Shown here piece by piece: positions 1 to 8,992 of a DNA stretch of 44,075 nt. The position numbers were made by a program, and so were the translations under genes. The notes under the pieces are model-generated. The model searched no databases. It had not been told where the DNA came from and saw only the letters and a program-made list of their open reading frames with translations. The DNA comes from Bacteroidaceae bacterium (GTDB lineage: Bacteria; Bacteroidota; Bacteroidia; Bacteroidales; Bacteroidaceae), in assembly GCA_017547385.1 (NCBI GenBank), contig JAFYPU010000009.1, positions 1-44,075 of the forward strand. The letters are read 5' to 3'. The first letter of the stretch is position 1, and the number at the start of each line of letters is the position of its first letter.

Positions 1-503
1 AATTGCTTTCAGATTAGTATCTTTGCATTGGTAAGAACAACATCTCATGAAACAAAATGAGTGGGCAATGCGTTGTGAATTGCTTTCAGATTAGTATCTT
101 TGCATTGGTAAGAACAACGGTGTGCAGATTATAGAGGAAGTCGGCAGGGTTGTGAATTGCTTTCAGATTAGTATCTTTGCATTGGTAAGAACAACATAAG
201 CAACTAACAGACGAACAAGTAGAGCGTTGTGAATTGCTTTCAGATTAGTATCTTTGCATTGGTAAGAACAACGTACAATTAATGAACTTCGTAGAGCAAC
301 CGGTTGTGAATTGCTTTCAGATTAGTATCTTTGCATTGGTAAGAACAACCTTCACCGCCTGTTATAAAATCTTGAAATTGTTGTGAATTGCTTTCAGATT
401 AGTATCTTTGCATTGGTAAGAACAACGTGTTTGCAAAAATGCGCCCAAGATGCCAGGTTGTGAATTGCTTTCAGATTAGTATCTTTGCATTGGTAAGAAC
501 AAC
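1..503 (+). CRISPR. Type II-C CRISPR array, 7 repeats and 6 spacers visible
   Basis: The repeat is 47 bp, begins GTTGTGAATTGC and ends GGTAAGAACAAC. Copies start at 72, 149, 226, 303, 380 and 457; a first copy at 1-41 lacks its first 6 bases because the window begins inside it, so the array continues to the left. All copies are identical, including the last one at 457-503, so there is no decayed terminal repeat. All six spacers are exactly 30 bp (42-71, 119-148, 196-225, 273-302, 350-379, 427-456). The crRNA strand is taken as plus because the tracrRNA anti-repeat at 6426-6450 pairs with the 5' half of the repeat read on this strand. The array therefore converges on the cas operon, as in Neisseria II-C loci. 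No spacer matches elsewhere in the window were seen. Confidence 0.98.
72..102 (+). promoter_or_regulatory. Promoter embedded in each CRISPR repeat (shown for the repeat at 72)
   Basis: Repeat bases 1-4 are GTTG and bases 24-31 are TATCTTTG, a perfect match to the Bacteroidetes -7 box TAnnTTTG; the spacing is 19 nt. The same layout (TTG, 19 nt, TATCTTTG) stands before rpsA at 20746-20775. Transcription would be expected to start near repeat base 36, giving about 11 nt of repeat, one spacer and the next repeat. The box is seen; promoter activity is inferred by analogy with repeat-borne promoters known in Neisseria meningitidis II-C arrays. Confidence 0.6.
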
Positions 504-584
504 TCATTCTTTGTAAATATCAGCACTGCAATGGGTTACCAATGAAAATAGAAAAGAAAATTCAAACATGTTTTTACCAAACAG

Positions 585-625
585 AGAGGCCGATACTTGA
601 AAAAGTGTTGGCCTCTTTGCTTTTA
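585..625 (+). terminator. Terminator between array and cas2
   Basis: A 14-bp stem (585-598 with 603-616, two G-U pairs) closed by a GAAA tetraloop is followed by TTTGCTTTT on the plus strand. It suits the end of the array transcript. The same hairpin may also stop the cas operon coming from the right (cas2 ends at 639), though the T-run on that strand is weak. Confidence 0.75.
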
Positions 626-638
626 AGTTTTCGGAAAA

Positions 639-1031
<393 letters not shown>

Positions 1032-1970
1032 TTATTCTATCTCCGGATAAATGATTTTTCGGATTTCTCCTCCAAAACATTTTGCCAGTGATGCAGTTGT
1101 TGTTGAAGCTGCAATCATTAGCGGACTTCGTTTTCCGGAAATTTGAACATCTATTGTTGGTATGGAAAGCAGCAGAGCTTTCAAGTCCTTTGTTAATTCT
1201 TCATAGTCTTGGCCGCTTTTAACGATATTGAGCACCAACTCATCTACGTATGGCCGGTAGGGTTCCATAATATCATCTGCCAAACAATAGGCATTGTAAC
1301 GATTGTGATGGTGAATACCCAAGGTAGGAAGTAGTCCGCTCGAAACCAATGCTCTTGCTATTAAGGCTCGCAGAATGGCATATCCGTAGTTAAGTAGATT
1401 GTTAGGTGGGGCAGCTTCTCTTCCTCTTACGAATTTGTCAATATAAGGTATAAACAGATTTTTCCAATAATAGGCAGCCGCTCTTCCCTCCAAATTGTCG
1501 GAATCACCGCTTTTTACGTCTGAAGCCCAAACATTCATACATTTGCTTTCAGCCGATGTGTGCTTGCGCAGTACAGCTGCTTGATTTTCTATCTTAGCTT
1601 TGATGGTTTGTTGCCACAATTGTTTGCGCAGTGGCAGGCTGGAGTTGATTTGGTCGGTAAATCGCTCTTGTTGTATGGTATTGCCGGAAAGTGGCAGTAA
1701 TAGTCCGGCAGGCATACTTCTCGCGTCGCAGCTGACAACAGCAGTATTATTGGCAAGAAGTGCCTCCATCAGCCCTTGTGTGAGAGTGATTTGTTTGTTG
1801 TCAAGCACCACCACTCCAATGTCCTCCACCGGAATTGTCCTAACAGATTCCGTTTTTATCACTTCGCATACGGTAGTGCTTTTCTCCACTTCCGGCATTT
1901 TTATCACCAGTTGTTGATTGCGCAGCGATAAGTAAGCCGGATTGCCGAAGTATAAAGTACGTTTTATCAT
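1032..1970 (-). CDS. cas1: CRISPR-associated integrase Cas1
   Basis: A type II Cas1 of 312 residues, the metal-dependent integrase that inserts protospacers into the array. The protein begins MIKRTLYFGNPAYLS, the usual start of II-C Cas1. An upstream in-frame ATG at 1997 would add nine residues, but AGGAG stands five bases before the ATG at 1970, so 1970 is chosen. The segments with the metal ligands are visible: EGRAAAYYW (glutamate), then GIHHHNRYNAYCLADDIMEPYRP (histidine and DD/E, here split by the line of the fold). It lies 72 nt after cas9 and 60 nt before cas2 in the same direction, consistent with one transcript. Confidence 0.96.
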   Translation of the reverse strand: MIKRTLYFGNPAYLSLRNQQLVIKMPEVEKSTTVCEVIKTESVRTIPVEDIGVVVLDNKQITLTQGLMEALLANNTAVVSCDARSMPAGLLLPLSGNTIQQERFTDQINSSLPLRKQLWQQTIKAKIENQAAVLRKHTSAESKCMNVWASDVKSGDSDNLEGRAAAYYWKNLFIPYIDKFVRGREAAPPNNLLNYGYAILRALIARALVSSGLLPTLGIHHHNRYNAYCLADDIMEPYRPYVDELVLNIVKSGQDYEELTKDLKALLLSIPTIDVQISGKRSPLMIAASTTTASLAKCFGGEIRKIIYPEIE

Positions 1971-2042
1971 TACTACTCCTATTTTGTTATAAAACAATAT
2001 GGGCTGTTACGCACAGAACGCAACAGCCCACTATTTCTCAGA

Positions 2043-5000
2043 TTAGTATTCGCCCACAGCTACGATTTGGCCAATATGATTTACGCGAACTTTGACTATT
2101 TTATCCAATCCTTTAGAACTTCGAAAATCTCTCCATGTAATACCTTTTAATTGAATAGATGTATCAACAATAGATGTCTCCAAATGATGTCTAAACACAT
2201 AATTTTTATATGAGAATTTCTGAACCCTAAACAAGTTCGGACTGATTATTGCATAGTTCTCCGGATTCAGCAAATCCACATCTTTAGGATCAAAACCTGT
2301 AGTTTCATTAGGAAATACAAAGTACTCGTTTTGCTTCAAGGTATAAAGGAATTCCCATCCATCATCAGCCCGATAGTTTTTATCAATTACCGGTAATCCC
2401 TGATTAACCCTCTCTACAACTTCATAAAATGAAACCACATTCTCATCCAATTCGTAAATCATATTACCATCATCATCCAATTTTGGTTGCCCATTTTTAT
2501 CTAACACAGGCTTTCTGTAGATGGCAACATGGTGATTATTACCAGTGTTCACGAAGTCTACGGGAATTCTATTACCCTTTTCATCAGTAATATAATTTCC
2601 CTCTTTATCTCGTTTTTCATGGATAGCCAACGCATTGCTTATTCCATAAATTGCAACGCGCTTGATGCTAATTCCTTTTTCTTTATTAAGCCAAATCGGA
2701 TTTTCTTCTAAATTAGAGAATGCCTTTTTAGCGTCACCATATTCCTTTATACGCTCTTGTAAGATGCGTCTGATTTTGCGATCCACCACTTTGTCTATTT
2801 TCAAGTCGGGAGTGATGGGTTTACGAATGGTGTAAACAGTTTCCAGTGTATAGGTCTTTACTTTGAGGGGTACACAGATACCTTTGTCTTTATTTATCCA
2901 CAACGGATTCTTATCTAATGCATTCTTCCCGGTAAAGGCTTTCTTGGCGTCTCCGTCAAATTGGTGTAGCCGCTTCTGCAATGCTTCTCTGTAGGCCCGA
3001 CAACAAACAGAGCTAATCTTTATTTCATCAAAAGCAGCATTTATTTTTTCCTCTTTTGTAACATACTCCTTATGGCTGCCATAAATGGTTTCGAGGTGCA
3101 GCTGGCCTCTCGGTGTTTGTTGCACCTTGGCGTGTCCACCTTTCTTCGATGGAATGTTATTTATATTGTTGGTTACAACTTTATTCTTAGCCTTGATAGA
3201 TATGAGTATGTCCTGCAAGTGTTTCTTAGCTTCAGCACGGAAAGTTCCAAGCGGAATCGGAGCGATGGCTTTTCCGTCTTTGAAGTATTTATTTCTTATC
3301 AAGTACTCATTAGAGTTTACTTTATCACTTGCATTCTTGTTATTGTAGTATTGTATGAATACATCTTTTGTAAAGGCCACAGTGAGTGCGTCCATCGCAT
3401 GGTGTCGATGGTCGTTTCGTTTGCTCCAATCTTTGATGCGTCCAATGACTTTTCCGTCGTGGTTGGTGTGGTATTCCACTAAATCTTGTGCTTCATATTT
3501 CTCCCAATTCAGCTCTTTCATGGTGTCTACCAATTGCCAATCATTGCGCAATTGGTCGGTAATGCTGCCGGTGGTAGCCACCACTCTGCGGCATATATCG
3601 CCCAACATGGAGAGTGCTCGTTTGGCAATATATTGTGTATTGCGCAAGTCTCTATCCACAAAGTCTTCGGGAATATCCTCTTCACGCATTTTGAGTTTGC
3701 GCAATTTTCCTTTTTTGTCCTTGAAGAGACTTTCGCAAACATTGAGGTAGCGTTTAAGCCCGTCTTCTCCGTATTTCTCCAGAACAAAGTCATAGGCTGT
3801 CTTGTTGCCTTTTTCAATGTTTACACTTCGCACTTCCAAAGTCTTGTTTGAGAATGAATCATCAAACAAGCGTGCTTTGGGAATGATGTGCTCAATATCA
3901 TATTCCTTGCTGAAAAGTTTTTCACGTGGAATGTAGGTATCTGAATACGGTGTTTTATATCCGTTGTCTTTCAACTCCTCATACAGACGATAACGTATAA
4001 CATCGTTGCGTGTGGGATAAGTAATACCAAACTCTTCTGAAAGGATTTTGCGAATTTGTTCCTGCTCTTTAGTGGCAGAGGCAATGGCTCTTGAGAGCTC
4101 TTCACGCTCTTTTTGATTTTTCTTTAGATCGCGAGCCAGTTCCACTCTGATTTCATCCGGCTTGCCATAGGTGCTGATGATTTCGTTTACCACATTGACC
4201 ATTTGGTTAAGGATTTTCTCAACAACCGGATTGCGCAGGCTGTTTTTAGGCAGAAGTTCCAAATGCTCTTTCAGCTCTTTGGCGGCAATCTCTTCCTTTG
4301 TAAGCGATGTCGCAGAGTGGCGATAACCTGCCTTTTGGGAAGCTTCATCATATTGCAAACCCGATTTTAGATGAGGAAGAATCTTCACAATGGCTTTGGC
4401 ACTCAGACTTCCATAATCGCTTTCGAAAGCAACATTGGCAAGAATGCGTGCGTATTCTTTTTCAAAGTTGCAAAGCTTCTGCAATTTCTCTATCAGCTTT
4501 CCATCGCCTGTAGGGGTGCTGTCGCTTTCAAAAGAGTAGAGCAGATGCCACAGTGCGTATACATCTTGTGCAAAGGGCTTATCTTCGGAGTTGTATGTCA
4601 ATATCTCGGAATTCCACCCCAAGGCTTCAAAGATGGCTCGCACTTGTTCCTTTATGGTCGCGGCATCTTGCTTGAAGTCGATAGGTTCATGTCCTGAGTG
4701 CTCCAAAATTTCGCTGTATGCTTTATATAAATTGTGGAGTGTTTTGTTACCGCTTATTTCTATGAAGTTCAAATCCAGTCCGGCACTATCTTCAGATAGC
4801 AATTTGAGCACCTGAGTTTTTGAAAGTTTTTCGCGTATCGAGAGTTCTTCGGCCAACCGCTTTTTCTCTTCTTGCGTCAGTTTACGTTTGCCAGCTTCTC
4901 TCCAGTTCTCGGTTTGAGGAACTTCACCCTCTTGTCCTTGCTTGTTGGTTGAAGCTTTACGTTTCTTTGGCTTGGCATCGACAACAAGCACTTCTGCATT

Positions 5001-6329
5001 GTTCAGTGTTTGCCAAATTTTGAATTCTTGGAATAAAGGAGAAGATCTTGGTATAACGCGACTGCCGATAACTATTGTTTTTGTTTGACCGTTTTCAGTG
5101 ATTTCAAGATTTTTCCTTTCAAATTCACAATAGCTGATAAGTCCTTTTTGACTTTTCAGACGGCGCTGATAGAATATGGCAGTATCTCGCACTTCTTGTT
5201 TGAGAGCACGTGTCAGTTCCGGATGAAACTCCGCCTGCTTTTCCCAAATGGTTTCAAATTCGTCTAAGTAGTCTTGACGATAAAATACCGTATTCTTAAG
5301 ACTCACGTTCGGATTTTCGTCTAACGACTTCATTAGTGCCTGTCCCACCGTGAGGTGATTGAAATGCAAACTTTTGCTTCTGTCACTAATAGCCCCGAGA
5401 TAGCCACTGGAAGAGTTGATATCGTTGTTTATTTCTTGCAGTACGATTGCCAGCTCTTCAGGGTGCATTTTTTCATGCACTGCTTTAGCTCTCCATTCAT
5501 AGTTTTCAATCTTTTGCTCAAAGCCCTTTTTCTCACGCTTCAATCCTTTCAACATCATTCTCTCTGTTTGAATTTCAGATTGTGCGTTCTCCTCGTCCCA
5601 TGTGGTTTTAGTTTCTTCCCAAACGAAGTGTTTGGCCAAAATTGCCCAAGTCTGACTTTTGTTCTTTCCCTTAAGTTCTTCTTTCACCGCATCGGTGAGC
5701 ACCTCCGGATAATATACCGACTGGCAAGCCCAAACTTTATCAAATTCCTCCTGTAAGTCGGAGCGATAGAAATCGGGCAAAGCCTTTTTGCCTTCTCTCA
5801 GCAAATCTGAACAAAGTTGTCCGGGTGTGATACCTTCATCATAGAGGCGTTTTGCTACCTCCATACCATCTATCAACTTGCCGTCTTCTTCTCCTTTTGC
5901 TTTGCGATTGCTTTTATAACCTCTCTTTTTGTTGATCATCAACAACACACGCGCAAATTCGTCCAACGAGATTTCTTCTGTGGCCGCCTTTGCACGCAGA
6001 CGATAGGTCTCAAAGGTCGTGGCATTGCCATTCTCTGACAATATGGTTGCGTCTGTTATCAGGTGGTGTGATTTCAGTAGCTTTATCAATGCTTGGCGAC
6101 GCAATTTATAGCGTTGCAGATTTCGGCGCATTCCACGCTTCAAAGTGCGAGCTGAATTTGTTTCGATGCTTTTTCCTTTTTCGAAGTTCTGCGCTTCATC
6201 CACAGTCAGCGGATTCACTCGTACTCCCAAACGTATGATGGACGATTTTTCTTCGGAATGTTCTGCTTCGTTTACTAATGCCCAACCGATGCTTGTTGTA
6301 CCCAAGTCGAGACCTAAAATCTTTTTCAT
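2043..6329 (-). CDS. cas9: CRISPR-associated endonuclease Cas9, type II-C
   Basis: A 1428-residue RNA-guided DNA nuclease, at the large end for II-C. RuvC-I is at residues 4-16 (GLDLGTTSIGW, catalytic D8). The arginine-rich bridge helix is at about 60-86. RuvC-II is EIRVELARDL with E730; HNH is DIEHIIPKARLF with H814 and N828; RuvC-III is DHRHHAMDAL with H977 and D980. All catalytic positions are intact. A low-complexity KPKKRKA linker lies near 453-459. The C-terminal PAM-interacting region contains two copies of a DAKKAF...NPxWxNKxKGI module (about 1117-1151 and 1190-1220). It is the first gene of the operon and its start faces the tracrRNA gene. Confidence 0.99.
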   Translation of the reverse strand: MKKILGLDLGTTSIGWALVNEAEHSEEKSSIIRLGVRVNPLTVDEAQNFEKGKSIETNSARTLKRGMRRNLQRYKLRRQALIKLLKSHHLITDATILSENGNATTFETYRLRAKAATEEISLDEFARVLLMINKKRGYKSNRKAKGEEDGKLIDGMEVAKRLYDEGITPGQLCSDLLREGKKALPDFYRSDLQEEFDKVWACQSVYYPEVLTDAVKEELKGKNKSQTWAILAKHFVWEETKTTWDEENAQSEIQTERMMLKGLKREKKGFEQKIENYEWRAKAVHEKMHPEELAIVLQEINNDINSSSGYLGAISDRSKSLHFNHLTVGQALMKSLDENPNVSLKNTVFYRQDYLDEFETIWEKQAEFHPELTRALKQEVRDTAIFYQRRLKSQKGLISYCEFERKNLEITENGQTKTIVIGSRVIPRSSPLFQEFKIWQTLNNAEVLVVDAKPKKRKASTNKQGQEGEVPQTENWREAGKRKLTQEEKKRLAEELSIREKLSKTQVLKLLSEDSAGLDLNFIEISGNKTLHNLYKAYSEILEHSGHEPIDFKQDAATIKEQVRAIFEALGWNSEILTYNSEDKPFAQDVYALWHLLYSFESDSTPTGDGKLIEKLQKLCNFEKEYARILANVAFESDYGSLSAKAIVKILPHLKSGLQYDEASQKAGYRHSATSLTKEEIAAKELKEHLELLPKNSLRNPVVEKILNQMVNVVNEIISTYGKPDEIRVELARDLKKNQKEREELSRAIASATKEQEQIRKILSEEFGITYPTRNDVIRYRLYEELKDNGYKTPYSDTYIPREKLFSKEYDIEHIIPKARLFDDSFSNKTLEVRSVNIEKGNKTAYDFVLEKYGEDGLKRYLNVCESLFKDKKGKLRKLKMREEDIPEDFVDRDLRNTQYIAKRALSMLGDICRRVVATTGSITDQLRNDWQLVDTMKELNWEKYEAQDLVEYHTNHDGKVIGRIKDWSKRNDHRHHAMDALTVAFTKDVFIQYYNNKNASDKVNSNEYLIRNKYFKDGKAIAPIPLGTFRAEAKKHLQDILISIKAKNKVVTNNINNIPSKKGGHAKVQQTPRGQLHLETIYGSHKEYVTKEEKINAAFDEIKISSVCCRAYREALQKRLHQFDGDAKKAFTGKNALDKNPLWINKDKGICVPLKVKTYTLETVYTIRKPITPDLKIDKVVDRKIRRILQERIKEYGDAKKAFSNLEENPIWLNKEKGISIKRVAIYGISNALAIHEKRDKEGNYITDEKGNRIPVDFVNTGNNHHVAIYRKPVLDKNGQPKLDDDGNMIYELDENVVSFYEVVERVNQGLPVIDKNYRADDGWEFLYTLKQNEYFVFPNETTGFDPKDVDLLNPENYAIISPNLFRVQKFSYKNYVFRHHLETSIVDTSIQLKGITWRDFRSSKGLDKIVKVRVNHIGQIVAVGEY

Positions 6330-6353
6330 ATATATTTATTTAAAGTTCTTATG

Positions 6354-6361
6354 CAAATGTA
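6354..6361 (-). promoter_or_regulatory. -7 box of the cas9-cas1-cas2 operon
   Basis: The minus strand reads TACATTTG, a perfect TAnnTTTG, 25 bases before the cas9 start codon. No convincing -33 TTTG is seen at the usual distance. It is divergent from the tracrRNA promoter, about 30 bp away, so the two could affect each other. Confidence 0.6.
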
Positions 6362-6389
6362 GAAAATATTGCAGAAAAATAAGCTATCG

Positions 6390-6421
6390 TTTGGATATTT
6401 TATAAAAAAGCATTTATTTTG
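6390..6421 (+). promoter_or_regulatory. tracrRNA promoter
   Basis: TTTG at 6390-6393 and TTATTTTG at 6414-6421 (one mismatch to TAnnTTTG) are 20 nt apart. A start about five bases downstream falls at 6426, exactly where the anti-repeat begins. Confidence 0.6.
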
Positions 6422-6425
6422 CCTG

Positions 6426-6512
6426 TACTAATTTGAAGCAATTCACAATAAGGATTATTCCGTTGTGAAAACATTAAAGTGGCCCTTGACCTTTGTCTCG
6501 GGTCATTTTTAT
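6426..6512 (+). ncRNA. tracrRNA of the Cas9 system
   Basis: The anti-repeat TACTAATTTGAAGCAATTCA continues to 6449 and pairs with repeat bases 1-25 through nearly all positions: one unpaired repeat base and G-U pairs where the RNA has U against the repeat's G. Downstream, AAGGATTATTCCGTTGTG and the following AAAACATT resemble the nexus region of other Bacteroidetes II-C tracrRNAs (recalled, not searched). The RNA ends in a TGACC/GGTCA hairpin (6487-6505) with TTTTT at 6506-6510. It is encoded divergently from cas9. The length is about 85 nt. Confidence 0.9.
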
Positions 6513-6856
6513 TGGCTTATGTTGTGTGTCGGAAGTCAGGGTTGTTTCTTGGACTTTCCTATTTCATCTTCATAACGTTCTTCCATCGTAATTCGGAACG
6601 TCTTTTTCCTTAAACTTTTTCACGTGCGCACGCGCGCACTGGAAGTTTTCAAACTTTATCTGCTCTTCTGTCACTTTTCAACGATATTTATTGAAAATCA
6701 AAGGAATGTCGAGTGACAGATACCGTGACAGATGGTATTTGCACTCACATTTTCTACCATCATCAATGCTTTTCTAAAAAATGATGGATGTTGACCAAAA
6801 GATTAAAGCTCTATGTTTATTTGTTGGAGGGGGGAGATGAAAGGGCTGAACAAAAC
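6513..6856. other. Gene-free gap with nested inverted repeat
   Basis: No credible gene is seen. An inverted repeat TCTGTCAC (6667-6674) / GTGACAGA (6713-6720) encloses a second one, TTTTCA (6675-6680) / TGAAAA (6692-6697). GTGACAGAT is repeated directly at 6713 and 6727. The stretch ACGTGCGCACGCGCGCAC near 6632 is alternating purine-pyrimidine. It could be the remains of a decayed insertion next to the CRISPR locus; that is inference. Confidence 0.5.
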
Positions 6857-7690
6857 TCATTTCATCATTATCCCTGTGAAAATTCTTCCGCTCTTGATGC
6901 CCAGGCGGCGTGCCGAAAAGTAGGTGTCGTGGTGCGTGTAGGTGCAGATGCCGCTCACCATGATGTGATGGAGGGGGAGTCCGGCTGTTTCGAGCAGGTG
7001 GGCATTGGCAGCCCAGAGGTCGATGTGCCATTTTTCGGGAATGTGAGACGATGCGGCTGCTATTGAAGCGGCAAAAGCCGGCATGCGCCGTGCGATGTGC
7101 GGCATGGGGAAGCCGGCCTCGGCAAAGGCTTCATAAACTTCGTCACCAACCTCGAAGGCTTCCGGGCTGATGCCGGGGCCTATGACAGCGCGGAGCTCGT
7201 GGGGCTGTGTGCCGTAGTGATGCTGCATGGCACTGATGGTGCGCTCCACAATGTTCTTCACTGTGCCGCGCCATCCTGCGTGGATGGCTGCCACGGCATT
7301 GTGAACGGGGTCATGGAGAAGAATGGGGATGCAGTCGGCTGTGGAAACTCCGATGCATTGGCCGGACTCGTCGGTGATGAGGGCATCAATGCCATGCAGA
7401 CGCTCGGCGCGTGCCTCGGTCGGCAGACGCAGAAATGCTTGGTCTATTTTCATCACTTCGGCGTCGTGGGTCTGCCATGGCAGATGCAGGGATGCGTCTG
7501 TGATGCCCAATTCCCGACACAAGGCATGTCGATTGCGACTCACATGCTCGGGATCGTCGCCACAATAGTGCGTGATGTTGAAGCCGGCATAGGCCCCCTG
7601 TCCCACTCCGCTGTCGCGACGTGTGCTGAAAGCCCGAATGCCGGCGTCAAGGGGATATTCCAACAAGTCCGGACGCACGGTCTTATTCAT
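6857..7690 (-). CDS. pgeF: Laccase-domain peptidoglycan-editing factor (YfiH family)
   Basis: A 277-residue member of the multicopper-polyphenol-oxidase-like YfiH/PgeF family, which in E. coli removes wrongly incorporated serine from peptidoglycan precursors; other members show purine-nucleoside activities. The zinc-site residues are visible: H75 in WQTHDAEV, C120 in STADCIPIL and H137 in IHAGWRGT. The start at 7690 is chosen because its ATG overlaps the obg stop (ATGAATAA), a typical translational coupling; the longer open frame to 7900 runs inside obg and has no support. Family length is about 240-280, so the protein is complete. Confidence 0.93.
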   Translation of the reverse strand: MNKTVRPDLLEYPLDAGIRAFSTRRDSGVGQGAYAGFNITHYCGDDPEHVSRNRHALCRELGITDASLHLPWQTHDAEVMKIDQAFLRLPTEARAERLHGIDALITDESGQCIGVSTADCIPILLHDPVHNAVAAIHAGWRGTVKNIVERTISAMQHHYGTQPHELRAVIGPGISPEAFEVGDEVYEAFAEAGFPMPHIARRMPAFAASIAAASSHIPEKWHIDLWAANAHLLETAGLPLHHIMVSGICTYTHHDTYFSARRLGIKSGRIFTGIMMK

Positions 7691-8843
7691 CTTCAAGTTC
7701 TTCAAAATCGTATTCTTCCAGGTCTTCGATATCTTCTTCGTCTGACCAGTCATCGTCTTGCCAATCGGCAAAATCGCCGGCAAAGGCGGCCACGTCGCGG
7801 TCGCGGTGAACAATGCTTCCGCCCTCGGAGATGGCTTGCAGCTTGTTGCTCTCGCTGTTGAGTTCCTGCCACAGGAGGTCCTTGAGTTGTTGCAAGCCAT
7901 AGCCCGTCACCGCTGAGATAAAGACCACGGGAAGGTCGTCGGGCAACTCTTCGCGAAGCATCTCCATGAGTTCTTCGTCAAGGAGGTCGCTCTTGGTGAT
8001 GGCCAGGATGCGATGCTTGTCGAGCATGCCGGGATTGAAGCGGCTGAGTTCGCCCAAGAGGATTTCGTATTCGCGTTTGATGTTGTCGGTGTCGCCGGGC
8101 ACCATGAAGAGCAGCAGAGAGTTGCGCTCAATGTGGCGCAGGAAGCGCAGACCGAGGCCACGCCCCTCGCTGGCTCCCTCAATGATTCCGGGAATGTCGG
8201 CCATGACGAAGGATTTGCCATCACGGTAGGGCACAATGCCGAGACTGGGCTCAAGGGTGGTGAATGGATAGTTGGCAATCTTGGGGCGGGCGGACGAGAG
8301 GCTGGAAAGCAGGGTGGACTTGCCGGCATTGGGAAATCCCACCAAACCCACGTCGGCCAGGAGTTTCAGTTCCATGATGACCATCATCTCTTGCATGGGT
8401 TCGCCGGGCTGAGCATAGCGCGGCGTTTGATTGGTGGAGGTGCGGAATTGCCAGTTGCCCAATCCGCCACGGCCGCCCTTGAGGAGCATCACCACCTGGC
8501 CGTCTTCCGTTACATCGCAAATGTATTTGCCGGTCTCGGCGTCATAAACCACGGTGCCGCAGGGCACATCGATGTATTTGTCCTCGCCATCGGCACCATG
8601 TGAGCAGCATTTCGAACCGTTACCTCCATGTCCGGCAAAGACGTGGCGCTCGTAGCGCAGGTGCAGCAACGTCCAGTAATTGTGGTTGCCGCGCAGATAA
8701 ACGTGGCCGCCGCGACCTCCGTCGCCTCCATCGGGACCGCCGTTGGGTTGGTATTTGGCTCGGTGAAGGTGCATGGAGCCACGGCCGCCCTTGCCTGAGC
8801 GACAAAATATTTTCACGTAGTCAACAAAATTGCTTTCTGCCAT
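7683..8843 (-). CDS. obg: GTPase Obg/CgtA, ribosome assembly
   Basis: A 386-residue Obg GTPase, which binds the 50S subunit and links ribosome assembly to nutrient state. The glycine-rich Obg fold occupies about residues 1-160 ([18 protein letters not shown]). The G domain has G1 GFPNAGKST (169-177), G3 DIPG (216-219) and G4 TKSD (283-286; asparagine of the usual NKxD is threonine). The C-terminus (about 355-386) is a very acidic tail typical of Obg proteins. It is followed by pgeF with an 8-bp overlap and preceded by adk after 149 nt. Confidence 0.97.
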   Translation of the reverse strand: MAESNFVDYVKIFCRSGKGGRGSMHLHRAKYQPNGGPDGGDGGRGGHVYLRGNHNYWTLLHLRYERHVFAGHGGNGSKCCSHGADGEDKYIDVPCGTVVYDAETGKYICDVTEDGQVVMLLKGGRGGLGNWQFRTSTNQTPRYAQPGEPMQEMMVIMELKLLADVGLVGFPNAGKSTLLSSLSSARPKIANYPFTTLEPSLGIVPYRDGKSFVMADIPGIIEGASEGRGLGLRFLRHIERNSLLLFMVPGDTDNIKREYEILLGELSRFNPGMLDKHRILAITKSDLLDEELMEMLREELPDDLPVVFISAVTGYGLQQLKDLLWQELNSESNKLQAISEGGSIVHRDRDVAAFAGDFADWQDDDWSDEEDIEDLEEYDFEELEDE

Positions 8844-8992
8844 AAAGATGTTTTTGGGTGAGGACGCCCGATGAGTTGCGCCCGAATGAATGATGTGAGA
8901 TGTGAAGTCGGCGACACAAACAAAAGTGAAAGCGATGATGGCCTGCCATCACCGCACATCACCCTTTGGTCTTTGTTTTCTCTTTCCCCTAA

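Noticed and set aside
504-533. A seventh full spacer-repeat unit
   Set aside because: No repeat follows in the forward direction; only a short inverted fragment does, so it is reported as a finding rather than as part of the array.
7691-7900. Upstream extension of pgeF
   Set aside because: It would lie entirely inside obg; the ATG overlapping the obg stop is the natural coupled start.
7097-8603. Long plus-strand frames opposite pgeF and obg
   Set aside because: Shadow frames of high-GC genes; the minus-strand proteins have full families and coupled starts.
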